A stretch of DNA of 7,625 nucleotides. Origin: Cytophagales bacterium. Lineage in GTDB: Bacteria; Bacteroidota; Bacteroidia; Cytophagales; Cytophagaceae. The stretch is from the NCBI GenBank assembly GCA_025360235.1, contig JANYCO010000275.1, positions 1-7,625 of the forward strand. Reading direction: 5' to 3'. Positions 1-5,484 of the stretch are shown here, in pieces. The notes beneath the pieces are model-generated. The model worked only from the letters and a program-made list of their open reading frames with translations, was not told the DNA's origin and did no database searches. The translations under genes and the position numbers were made by a program. Positions within the stretch are counted from its first letter, which is position 1, and the number at the start of each line of letters is the position of its first letter.

Positions 1-212
1 TCACTGCAAGATTTGAAGTATAGAGAATATGGCAAGAGTAGGCAAAGTAAGTTTTCAGGTTCAAAATGAAAGTGATTTGTTTTTGGAACTAGAAGTATAA
101 CCATGAATTGCTGTTCAGAAAGTTCTTCCTCTCCTCCTGGATATACTTCTAGTTCCAAAAACAAATCACTTTCATTTTGAACCTGAAAACTTACTTTGCC
201 TACTCTTGCCAT
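1..212 (-). CDS. Truncated hypothetical protein running into a fold-back repeat
   Basis: An ATG at 212-210 opens a frame that stays open to the window edge (70 complete codons). It begins MARVGKVSFQVQNESDLFLE and continues with ELEVYPGGEEELSEQQFMV. This first part (to about base 100) is beta-rich with an acidic stretch and looks like real protein. From about base 99 down to 1 the frame reads the antisense of its own start, giving a Leu/Phe-rich tail that is probably not natural. The start lies 5 nt after the stop of the 53-aa gene and has no clear SD. An alternative is that this ORF and the 53-aa ORF are one gene split by a -1 frameshift. No family recognised. Confidence 0.4.
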   Translation of the reverse strand, partial: MARVGKVSFQVQNESDLFLELEVYPGGEEELSEQQFMVILLVPKTNHFHFEPENLLCLLLPYSLYFKSCS

Positions 213-240
213 ATTCTCTATACTTCAAATCTTGCAGTGA
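1..240. repeat. Perfect 99-bp inverted repeat with 42-nt spacer at the window edge
   Basis: Bases 1-99 are the exact reverse complement of 142-240. Pairing breaks at 100/141 and the spacer is 100-141. Because the match runs to base 1, the true arm may extend outside the window. The right arm holds the 3' end of the 53-aa gene and the start of the next minus-strand ORF, so the left arm carries the same gene junction on the plus strand, including an ATG at 29-31 that stops at 98-100. Duplicating a gene junction in this way, with no sequence drift, is more like a fold-back chimera at a contig end than a selected site. A genuine terminal hairpin or an invertible segment remains possible. Confidence 0.97.
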
Positions 241-379
241 CCAGAATTCCAGTTACTTTTTTTACGTGTGCCGGAAGTTTTACCTCCAACAGCTTACAGC
301 GTTCCAGTTGCCCGATAGGTACTTTTAATACCAGACACTTTCGTTTTACTTTGATGAGCATTTTTTTATCCTGTTCCAT
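218..379 (-). CDS. Small basic beta-rich protein, 53 aa, function unknown
   Basis: The ATG at 379-377 overlaps the TAA stop of the 126-aa gene by one base (TAATG), which implies translational coupling, and the ORF ends at TAG 220-218. The protein is Lys/Arg-rich with alternating hydrophobic residues and contains LPAHVKKVTGILVTA at about residues 35-49. That segment resembles the pattern in the 126-aa protein (LDKNIKLVRAIML) and in the 245-aa protein (LPKNSALLVSGIFLL), so it may be the first strands of a related jelly-roll fold. The next ORF begins 5 nt downstream in the -1 frame and also looks beta-rich. The two together may form one capsid-type protein broken by a one-base indel or a programmed shift. 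No classical slippery heptamer is visible at the junction. Confidence 0.5.
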   Translation of the reverse strand: MEQDKKMLIKVKRKCLVLKVPIGQLERCKLLEVKLPAHVKKVTGILVTARFEV

Positions 380-759
380 TATCCGATGTCGCATTTTAAA
401 TTTAAAATCACCTGATAAGCATCGAATGGTGCAAGTGTATTGTTAATGTCCTTAAATACAATTTTCACCTCGCCATTCCCTGACAACACCGCATCTCCCA
501 AATCAACATAGCGTTCATTAGGTGGTACACTGATTCCACTCATCAGAAGTCTACTCTCGTAATCTTCAGGATACAATTCCTCTCCGTTTACTTCTACTTT
601 CTGACTTCCCCTGAAAAACAACTGGTTTGGCTTATTACTACTGAGCATAATGGCTCTGACCAGTTTGATGTTTTTATCGAGTTCAAATTTTTTAGTATAA
701 CTCGTTGCGGGGGTATCTACCAGAAAGCTGAATGTTTTATATACAATATTTCCTGCCAT
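379..759 (-). CDS. Beta-rich protein, possible minor capsid (jelly-roll) protein, 126 aa
   Basis: The start at 759 carries a purine-rich GGAG only one nucleotide before ATG, the same unusual leader found at the 245-aa gene. The protein has no signal peptide or membrane segment. Its hydrophobic residues alternate through most of its length, with strands near residues 22-40, 52-66, 84-102 and 112-124, as expected for a small beta-sandwich. Residues 24-42 share a loose pattern with the 245-aa and 53-aa proteins. It lies directly downstream of the 245-aa candidate capsid gene, separated by a stable hairpin, and upstream of the 53-aa gene, which overlaps it by one base. In tailless phages such a small single-barrel protein is often a second capsid protein or a penton. 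That role is inferred from fold impression and context only; I do not recognise the family. Confidence 0.75.
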   Translation of the reverse strand: MAGNIVYKTFSFLVDTPATSYTKKFELDKNIKLVRAIMLSSNKPNQLFFRGSQKVEVNGEELYPEDYESRLLMSGISVPPNERYVDLGDAVLSGNGEVKIVFKDINNTLAPFDAYQVILNLKCDIG

Positions 760-774
760 ACTCCTTTTGCTTCT
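760..774 (-). promoter_or_regulatory. Unusually close SD-like leader of the 126-aa gene
   Basis: On the minus strand the leader reads AGAAGCAAAAGGAGT directly before ATG, putting GGAG (764-761) one nucleotide from the start codon. Canonical spacing is about 5-9 nt. The 245-aa gene has nearly the same leader (AAAAGCAAAAAGAGT), and the 647-aa gene also ends its leader in GGAGT before ATG. Confidence 0.55.
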
Positions 775-803
775 ATATAGGTTTCTATTCGGTTTTCAGA
801 TTC

Positions 804-836
804 AGGTTACCAGATATTCATTTTATCTGGTAACCT
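804..836. promoter_or_regulatory. Perfect 13-bp hairpin between the 245-aa and 126-aa genes
   Basis: Arms 804-816 (AGGTTACCAGATA) and 824-836 are perfect reverse complements around a 7-nt loop. It lies in the 95-nt gap between two co-oriented genes. In the sense of those genes (minus) no U-run follows the stem, so it is not a canonical terminator. It may protect the 3' end of the upstream, probably abundant, capsid mRNA, act as a processing site, or lower expression of the downstream gene. On the plus strand T6 follows 9 nt after the stem, but no plus-strand gene is seen to terminate there. Confidence 0.8.
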
Positions 837-854
837 CATCTAATTTTTTACTCA

Positions 855-1592
855 TTATGGAATCGTTACCGTTCCATACAAGCCTACATAGAGAACAGTA
901 TTAGGCGGTACTCCTGTAAGTGTTCCAAGCTCAATTTCCATTTCAATATCCACGTCGTCGTGAATCAATCTTGGGTTAGAGAGTTTGTAGAAACCTACAG
1001 GAACAGCATTGTAACCGCTGGTTTTAAAAACTTCATTTGAGGTGGAATCAGCAATACTCTTTTTGTTTGCTTTCAGAGTAAACTCTCCCGTAGAGAGCGC
1101 ACCCACCGAATCTATGCCCGTAAAAATGGTTGATTTAAGATCGTCCTTACTGGTGATTGTGGTGGCTACTCCCTGTAACAGGAAGATCCCCGATACAAGC
1201 AAGGCGGAGTTTTTGGGAAGTCTGCCGTTTGAAACGTTGGTCAGACCTACTTCTTTCACGTCCTGCGGTTCAAACATTTTTATTGTTTTTGCACCGTTGA
1301 TTGCTTTAATACTGTACACCACGTGGTCAGCAAATTTCAGCTTATTGGCTCCCAATCCTTGTTTAATGTGGTCGGGTAATTCCACAATAAATTTTTCCAT
1401 TTCTGCCCTTGACCCTTTAGAAGGAGCAGAAGGTTTGAACATATTTTTCAGCACCTTTGCCCTTTTCAACAAGGGTAATCTTCGGATGGCTCCCAATAAC
1501 TCTTCTCCCGCCTCGTCTCCTTCCAGACCGTATAGCTCTGCTGCATTACTGTATTCACTATCTGCAATTTTTCCCAACACTTCGTCCATCAT
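855..1592 (-). CDS. Candidate major capsid protein, 245 aa
   Basis: The start is ATG 1592, with a second ATG immediately after it (MMDE) that may be the one used, since it sits further from the GAG of the leader. Two regions are visible. Residues 1-70 are helical, charged and partly basic, with a Lys/Pro/Ser-rich linker at about 50-62 (MFKPSAPSKGSR). Residues 71-245 are beta-rich, with strands such as SALLVSGIFLLQGVATTI (129-146) and a C-terminal NTVLYVGLYGTVTIP. There are no Cys residues, no signal peptide and no membrane helix. Soluble, beta-rich architecture near 250 aa with a helical N-terminal arm suits a jelly-roll capsid subunit of a tailless phage (PM2 P2 is of similar length), and the neighbours fit. 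The family is not recognised from sequence alone, and a scaffold or spike protein is possible. Confidence 0.8.
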   Translation of the reverse strand: MMDEVLGKIADSEYSNAAELYGLEGDEAGEELLGAIRRLPLLKRAKVLKNMFKPSAPSKGSRAEMEKFIVELPDHIKQGLGANKLKFADHVVYSIKAINGAKTIKMFEPQDVKEVGLTNVSNGRLPKNSALLVSGIFLLQGVATTITSKDDLKSTIFTGIDSVGALSTGEFTLKANKKSIADSTSNEVFKTSGYNAVPVGFYKLSNPRLIHDDVDIEMEIELGTLTGVPPNTVLYVGLYGTVTIP

Positions 1593-1607
1593 ACTCTTTT
1601 TGCTTTT
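1593..1607 (-). promoter_or_regulatory. SD-like leader of the 245-aa gene
   Basis: The minus strand reads AAAAGCAAAAAGAGT directly before ATGATG. It matches the leader of the 126-aa gene at 14 of 15 aligned positions apart from end variation, which suggests a shared initiation signal or duplication of the gene starts. Relative to the second ATG the spacing becomes 4 nt. Confidence 0.45.
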
Positions 1608-1638
1608 AAGTTTTCTTTACTATTCCTTTTTTACTTCT

Positions 1639-1656
1639 CTAAGGATTTTTCCTTAG
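1639..1656. repeat. 7-bp hairpin overlapping a stop codon
   Basis: CTAAGGA (1639-1645) and TCCTTAG (1650-1656) pair around a tttt loop. The stem includes the TAA stop (1655-1653) of the 184-aa gene. On the minus strand it is not followed by a U-run, so it is not a convincing terminator. It may mark mRNA end structure between the 184-aa and 245-aa genes. Confidence 0.4.
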
Positions 1657-2207
1657 TAATTCCGCTCGTTCATATCCATGTCGTCTGCGATTCCACTTAC
1701 TTCCCTTACCTGAGTTTCAATATTTTCAAGGTCTCGCATCGCCTGACTGAAATCGGCATTTTGGGTATAGGGATTCAGAAAATATTTAGGTTGCTGTTCT
1801 CCTTCCCCTAAACCGTTAGTAGCAGTATCAGTAGTAGGGGTACTTTCTCCCATCGGACTTATAAATTTTTCTCCAACCGTTTTTACAAATCCCATTGAAC
1901 GTTCTTTGATGTTCTCCATAGAGAAACCAGAAGGACCATTCGCCTCGCTCAACGTCATCCCTGCTCCAAAGCTGGTGGCAAACATATTTTTCTTCCACAC
2001 TCCCGCACCCGTAATCAAGGCTCCCACATAACCAGAGGTCTTTCCTACTGCTGCTCCAATGGTTTGACCAAGCGCAAAGGAGAGAACGCTTAGTCCTAAT
2101 TGCATCCTGTCAGTTTGTTTACTCACCATTGCAGGCGTAGCTCCAAGACCCCAAGAAGTACTTCCTGATTTCCTCTTGTATTTTTTTCTTTTTTTTTGTT
2201 GTGCCAT
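1653..2207 (-). CDS. Basic N-terminus, glycine-rich hydrophobic core: putative virion membrane protein, 184 aa
   Basis: The start at 2207 is preceded by AAGG five bases after the stop of the 647-aa gene. The N-terminus is very basic (KKRKKYKRK, residues 5-13), suited to contact with nucleic acid or phospholipid heads. Residues 37-70 are small and hydrophobic (LGLSVLSFALGQTIGAAVGK then YVGALITGAGV), enough for one membrane segment or a glycine-zipper hairpin. Residues 75-88 are again Gly/Ala-rich. The C-terminal half (about 95-184) is polar and acidic, with a Thr-rich stretch at 122-130 and a helical end. Small glycine-rich membrane proteins next to capsid genes are typical of phages with an internal membrane. 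Function is not recognised; a DNA-binding minor virion protein is an alternative. Confidence 0.8.
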   Translation of the reverse strand: MAQQKKRKKYKRKSGSTSWGLGATPAMVSKQTDRMQLGLSVLSFALGQTIGAAVGKTSGYVGALITGAGVWKKNMFATSFGAGMTLSEANGPSGFSMENIKERSMGFVKTVGEKFISPMGESTPTTDTATNGLGEGEQQPKYFLNPYTQNADFSQAMRDLENIETQVREVSGIADDMDMNERNY

Positions 2208-2211
2208 TGCC

Positions 2212-4155
2212 TTATAAAATTTTAATTGCTTTTATTTTATTTTTCCGATATGCAGTTTTCCCCCGTTTCCCTTTCCGCCTTTTCTTCCTGACCACAGGAC
2301 TAAAACCTGCCAAACCTGCTGTTCCACCTCCTTTCTTTGCACCACTCATGGCCTGAAACCCAGCATAAGCAAGTCCTGCAATACCTAGCACTCCAAGTGC
2401 TGTCTTTATAGGATTTTCTTTTACCCAACCCATCGGGTCTTTCATCAAACTCTTTTTCTCTTCAGTTGATTGGGTTGTATCCTTGGTCGTATCTGCCGTT
2501 GTAGTCAGGCTCATTTCTTGAGTACCGTTATCTTCTTTAGGTAAAACAGCTGGTAGTAAAGCTTCAGGGGTTTGTTCCTGCTGACTTTCTGCACTTGACG
2601 GGGCTGGTGGAGGAGCTGGGTTATTAAAGTTGTGCGTTCCTACCTTAACTTTATCGGCTTGATGTTTTCCTTTATGCACTAATTCTTGCCCAGATTTCAC
2701 AGCAGTAGAAACCATTGCACTTGCTCCTTTTCTATTACTTGCTCCTCCTGTTTGCACCTCCACTTGATGCACTACCTCTTTGCCTTTGTGAAACAATCCT
2801 TTGGCAGAACTTATCAGAGAAGAAGCAGTAGAAATAGCTGCACCCGCTTTACCTCCTACACCTGGACTTCCTCCATCGGTATCAAATTCTTTAGCATCTT
2901 TACTGCCTTTGGGAAAAAGTCCTGTCACCGATTTTAATGCTACACCAATAGCAGTAAGTGCAGCAGTAGCAGCAGCAATGGTCGCCGCAGTTACAGGTTC
3001 ACCAAGAGCACCCAAACCATCTATAGAACTGGTATGAATAATATTATATTCTTCTTGGTCGGCATATACATTGCCTGTTCCCTCCAACCCCGAAAGTGGA
3101 ACTTTGTGGTCATGGTTACCTTTTCCTTTTAGAATTGCGTCCTTCAATTTATCGTTCTGTCCCCCTGCTCCATGATAAATTTTTTCGGCTTTTTCCAGTA
3201 CTTTTTTTAGCTTATGAAAAGCATCCATATTCATACCTCTGGCTTTTGCCTGTGCATCGCTCAGATAGGCATACCGAAGCTTTCCAGCCAACCTGAATAA
3301 ATTTTCCTTCATAGCTAAAAGGAAACCATTTCTCAAAAGTATAGTGGCAGGATTGGCTATACGATTTATAAACCGTATTCCTTTTCCGATAGTCTTTCCT
3401 ACTTTCTTTATCGCCCCACCTACTTTGCTGACTGCTTTTTTCAACCATCCTGCTTTCCCTAATTCTTCTTCATCGTAGAGGGCTGCAAGATCCATTGCAT
3501 CTACGTTTGGAGGGATTGCGTACTCTGCTTCTGCGCCCTCCATCCCTTCTTCTTCTATTCCATCCAAATAATCCAGTCTCATCTTACACTCGAAGTCTTG
3601 TTTTTCATAATAGGATTGCTCTGTATCGAAAGCATCCTTCACACAGTCCAGCACGATATAGTCGCCCCTTCTGTCCAACTTTCCATCTAGCCTCCCGTTC
3701 TTTGGAACGACTGGATAGATATGTTGCCACCTAATTTCTGAGGGGTCTTCTTTATCGTATTTGGTAATGCGGTATTTGTGGGGAATGGGTGGTTCCATAG
3801 CCAGTAAGACGGAAGAAATAAAACTGGTATAGCAGTCACAATCTCCTTTGCGTTCCCACCAAACTCTACGTGGTGAACGCACCTGTTCTACTCCTTCATC
3901 GTCTTTCTGGTACTGGATATGTTGGTAGACAAAATTCCAGAGGTTACGACAAGTGTCGTTAAGACTTTTCCCTTTTAGCAAACGGGCGATTGCCTTGGTC
4001 TGCCAGATATTCTCTGGTGCTTTGTCCCTAATAAAATGTACTGTATTTCCAACACTGGCATCACGTTTAATCTCGTGGTCTTTTCCATCGGGTCGGGGAA
4101 AGAGATGGTCGTATTCCCTCCCGCTTCTTAGCCTTCTTGCATACTGCGATTCCAT
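2212..4155 (-). CDS. Large protein with N-terminal transglutaminase-like (cysteine protease fold) domain and hydrophobic segments, 647 aa
   Basis: Residues about 50-175 match the transglutaminase-like superfamily. ERKGDCDCYTSFISSVLLAM places Cys106 in the GDCD motif at a helix start, RWQHIYPVV gives His145, and YIVLDCV gives Asp170, a complete Cys-His-Asp set with usual spacing. A basic, helical middle (233-345) follows. Next are a hydrophobic Ala-rich stretch (about 385-412), three related repeats (about 387-507), a Pro/Ser/Thr linker (512-565), a second hydrophobic segment (584-602) and a very basic tail (623-645, KKRRKGKRGK). In a phage such a fold could mature capsid proteins, cut host wall or envelope components, or act on entry. 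The two membrane stretches and basic tail suggest a virion protein spanning membrane and nucleic acid. Leader GGAGT abuts the ATG. The substrate cannot be told from sequence. Confidence 0.88.
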   Translation of the reverse strand: MESQYARRLRSGREYDHLFPRPDGKDHEIKRDASVGNTVHFIRDKAPENIWQTKAIARLLKGKSLNDTCRNLWNFVYQHIQYQKDDEGVEQVRSPRRVWWERKGDCDCYTSFISSVLLAMEPPIPHKYRITKYDKEDPSEIRWQHIYPVVPKNGRLDGKLDRRGDYIVLDCVKDAFDTEQSYYEKQDFECKMRLDYLDGIEEEGMEGAEAEYAIPPNVDAMDLAALYDEEELGKAGWLKKAVSKVGGAIKKVGKTIGKGIRFINRIANPATILLRNGFLLAMKENLFRLAGKLRYAYLSDAQAKARGMNMDAFHKLKKVLEKAEKIYHGAGGQNDKLKDAILKGKGNHDHKVPLSGLEGTGNVYADQEEYNIIHTSSIDGLGALGEPVTAATIAAATAALTAIGVALKSVTGLFPKGSKDAKEFDTDGGSPGVGGKAGAAISTASSLISSAKGLFHKGKEVVHQVEVQTGGASNRKGASAMVSTAVKSGQELVHKGKHQADKVKVGTHNFNNPAPPPAPSSAESQQEQTPEALLPAVLPKEDNGTQEMSLTTTADTTKDTTQSTEEKKSLMKDPMGWVKENPIKTALGVLGIAGLAYAGFQAMSGAKKGGGTAGLAGFSPVVRKKRRKGKRGKTAYRKNKIKAIKIL

Positions 4156-4210
4156 ACTCCTCTTTTCTTCCCCTCTCTACAGTTTTACTCTTCCCTTCTC
4201 TCTACTTCAC

Positions 4211-4735
4211 TTACGCCTTCTCTTCCCCGTTTCCGATGGTGATTAACTGGTCTTGTTTTATTTCCTTATTAAGACTTGTTACCTCACTCCTTGTTCGCAC
4301 TACCAGATTCACCTTGCCATTTGTCCTGAACTCTTTTACTGCACTGGGAGCACTCATTCCTAAAGTAATCCAGCTCCCTTTTATAATAATTGGATTAGGC
4401 AACGGTGTTTCTTTTTTTGCTCCAATAAGCACCGTTGCATTACTTACCTGTGAACTGGTCAAAGTGCTTTCTGTTATTTTCTTTGTACCATTTACAACAA
4501 CACTCTGCTGATAGATAATTTTTACAAAGGGGAAACTTATTCTAACACTCGTACTGGTAGGATTTTTTATTTTAACATACACTCTTAATTCAAATCCTAA
4601 CAAATCCACTTTATGTACCTGCGCATCGGTTTCGATTTCTATTTCATTTGATAAAGAATAAAGTCCCGATACTTTTCCTACCACTGCCAGCGTTAGCACT
4701 CCCACCCCTACCCACAACCAATGTTTCCTTTCCAT
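4211..4735 (-). CDS. Membrane-anchored LEA14/WHy-like protein, 174 aa
   Basis: The start at 4735 lies two bases after the TAA of the preceding membrane-protein gene, with GAGGGAAG just upstream. Residues 5-27 form one N-terminal hydrophobic segment (WLWVGVGVLTLAVVG) after MERKH, so it is an anchor with the rest probably outside the cytoplasm or in the virion membrane. No lipobox or clear cleavage site is present. Residues about 31-155 are a beta-sandwich-like domain. VDLLGFELRVYVKIKNPTST at 43-62 and the later PLPNPIIIKGSW and GKVNLVVRTR are the pattern of the LEA type 2 (WHy) fold, which has bacterial members of unknown role. Such domains are known mainly from desiccation-related proteins. 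Here a structural or adhesive role in a virion is likelier from context. The fold call is moderate and the function is inferred. Confidence 0.8.
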   Translation of the reverse strand: MERKHWLWVGVGVLTLAVVGKVSGLYSLSNEIEIETDAQVHKVDLLGFELRVYVKIKNPTSTSVRISFPFVKIIYQQSVVVNGTKKITESTLTSSQVSNATVLIGAKKETPLPNPIIIKGSWITLGMSAPSAVKEFRTNGKVNLVVRTRSEVTSLNKEIKQDQLITIGNGEEKA

Positions 4736-4737
4736 TA

Positions 4738-4998
4738 TTACTTCCCTCTTATCCCTATTTTATCTCTCGCTCCTCTTAACCCTGCTTTCCTTCGGAGCGC
4801 TTGAAAAGGGTTAGCTTTACTTTCCATCTTTCTGGCGATGTATTCTCCCAACAATTTAAAGCCTAGCCAAATCACACCTCCCAGCATTGCTTTCAGTCCA
4901 TAATCAAATAAACTTGCATAGTCAATGGCTGCCATTAGGTTCAGGACTACCCCTAATAGGAATACCGACACATTGCTTTGCTGATTTCCTCCACTCAT
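4738..4998 (-). CDS. Small two-segment membrane protein (holin-like or virion membrane protein), 86 aa
   Basis: I chose ATG 4998 because AAAGGAGG (5013-5006) lies 7 nt upstream, a near-ideal SD. The longer reading frame begins only with TTG at 5094, has no SD, and crosses the leader ORF. Residues 10-28 (VSVFLLGVVLNLMAAIDYA) and 36-52 (KAMLGGVIWLGFKLLGE) are hydrophobic, followed by a basic tail (57-86). The size, two short membrane segments and charged C-terminus fit a holin, but they also fit a small virion membrane protein, which is common in internal-membrane phages. The start overlaps the stop of the 17-codon ORF (ATGA), and the stop is 2 nt before the LEA14-like gene. Neither a lysin nor a second holin is seen nearby to decide. 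Confidence 0.82.
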   Translation of the reverse strand: MSGGNQQSNVSVFLLGVVLNLMAAIDYASLFDYGLKAMLGGVIWLGFKLLGEYIARKMESKANPFQALRRKAGLRGARDKIGIRGK

Positions 4999-5048
4999 TT
5001 CAATTCCTCCTTTCTTGTTTTGAAAATTATTTCCCCTCTCTTTTTCAT
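4995..5048 (-). CDS. 17-codon leader ORF coupled to the membrane-protein gene
   Basis: ATG 5048 is preceded by AAAGGAGG with 6-nt spacing, and the frame encodes MKKRGEIIFKTRKEELK before TGA 4997-4995, which overlaps the next ATG (ATGA). The SD of the downstream gene lies inside this ORF. A perfect SD, ideal spacing and a coupling overlap are unlikely together by chance. It could be a regulatory leader, or only a device to deliver ribosomes to the 86-aa gene. The peptide is basic and has no recognisable homology. The alternative is a chance ORF in a purine-rich leader. Confidence 0.55.
   Translation of the reverse strand: MKKRGEIIFKTRKEELK
5006..5013 (-). promoter_or_regulatory. Shine-Dalgarno deciding the start of the 86-aa membrane protein
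   Basis: AAAGGAGG on the minus strand, 7 nt before ATG 4998. It rules against the longer TTG start at 5094. Confidence 0.85.
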
Positions 5049-5123
5049 GGCTTACCTCCTTTTTTAATTTCCCATTTTGTAATTGACGAATCAAATATTA
5101 GCAAAATTTCAAACTTGAGGTTC

Positions 5124-5215
5124 TTCATTTCCCCTCATCTCCCCTGATTTCCCTTCATTTACTGACAATGGCCCACATCTCCCTTAAGTTCCCTTGATTC
5201 TGTTCCTACTTGTCC
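5124..5215. repeat. Helically phased C/G-tract array (iteron-like) before the structural genes
   Basis: On the plus strand CCC runs begin at 5131, 5141 and 5151, then 5172, 5181, 5191 and 5213, so most are spaced by 10 bp or multiples of it. Bases 5124-5160 form about 3.7 tandem copies of a 10-bp unit of the form YTCATTTCCC. Bases 5136-5159 also match 5176-5199 at 20 of 24 positions, an offset of exactly 40 bp. The array fills most of the gene-free gap between the second helix-turn-helix gene and the leader ORF. A repeat in phase with the helix suggests a protein bound on one face: an activator of the structural operon, or replication iterons. On the minus strand the runs are G3-G4. Confidence 0.75.
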
Positions 5216-5223
5216 CTTACTTT

Positions 5224-5484
5224 TTATTCTTTTAATGGATTACGGTTATACAATTCATATTCATTTTCCTTTACAACAGTTACCGTTGTTGGCAATTGCA
5301 ATCGGGTAAAAACAATTTTGATTTGCTCTATGCTGTAATAGTATCCTGTTCGCTTACCGATTTCATTATCCAAGGCTCTTATCCATTTGCGAAAAGTTTT
5401 CGCACTTACTCCGTATATAGCAGCCAACTCTTTCTGAGTATAAGGCTTAATCATTATCTGATTATCATTTTTCTCCTCCTTCAT
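5224..5484 (-). CDS. Small helix-turn-helix protein (DUF4248-like), 86 aa
   Basis: ATG 5484 has GGAGG 4 nt upstream and overlaps the TGA of the preceding gene (ATGA). Residues about 15-36 (YTQKELAAIYGVSAKTFRKW) form a clear helix-turn-helix, and GYYYSIEQIKIVFTRLQLP (about 47-65) is a wing-like continuation resembling the small DUF4248-type proteins of Bacteroidota. It has no catalytic motifs. It is the last gene of the early-type operon and lies next to the 10-bp phased array, so it is the best candidate in the window for binding that array and controlling the structural genes. That partnership is inferred from position. The DUF assignment is from memory of the pattern. Confidence 0.85.
   Translation of the reverse strand: MKEEKNDNQIMIKPYTQKELAAIYGVSAKTFRKWIRALDNEIGKRTGYYYSIEQIKIVFTRLQLPTTVTVVKENEYELYNRNPLKE

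Noticed and set aside
177..446. 89-codon plus-strand ORF across the repeat arm
   Set aside because: Antisense to the 126-aa and 53-aa genes; no SD and no recognisable protein.
1042..1656. 204-codon plus-strand ORF
   Set aside because: It is antisense to the 245-aa gene over nearly its whole length, has a Ser/Phe/Leu-rich composition without domains and no SD. The minus-strand frame has operon context and a leader.
2686..3734. Several short ORFs on both strands inside the 647-aa gene
   Set aside because: All lie within one long coherent frame with a recognisable N-terminal domain; compositions are shadow-like.
4137..4511. 124-codon plus-strand ORF
   Set aside because: Antisense to the LEA14-like gene and the 647-aa gene start; hydrophobic low-quality composition typical of an antisense shadow.
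4738..5094. 118-residue version of the small membrane protein starting at TTG 5094
   Set aside because: No SD at 5094, a rare start codon, and a perfect SD with ATG at 4998.
5093..5122. Bacteroidota-type promoter (ATATTTG near 5093-5100)
   Set aside because: The -7-like element is imperfect and no TTG lies at the proper distance upstream.
5124..5215. CRISPR array
   Set aside because: Units are 10 bp with no unique spacers and no cas genes nearby.
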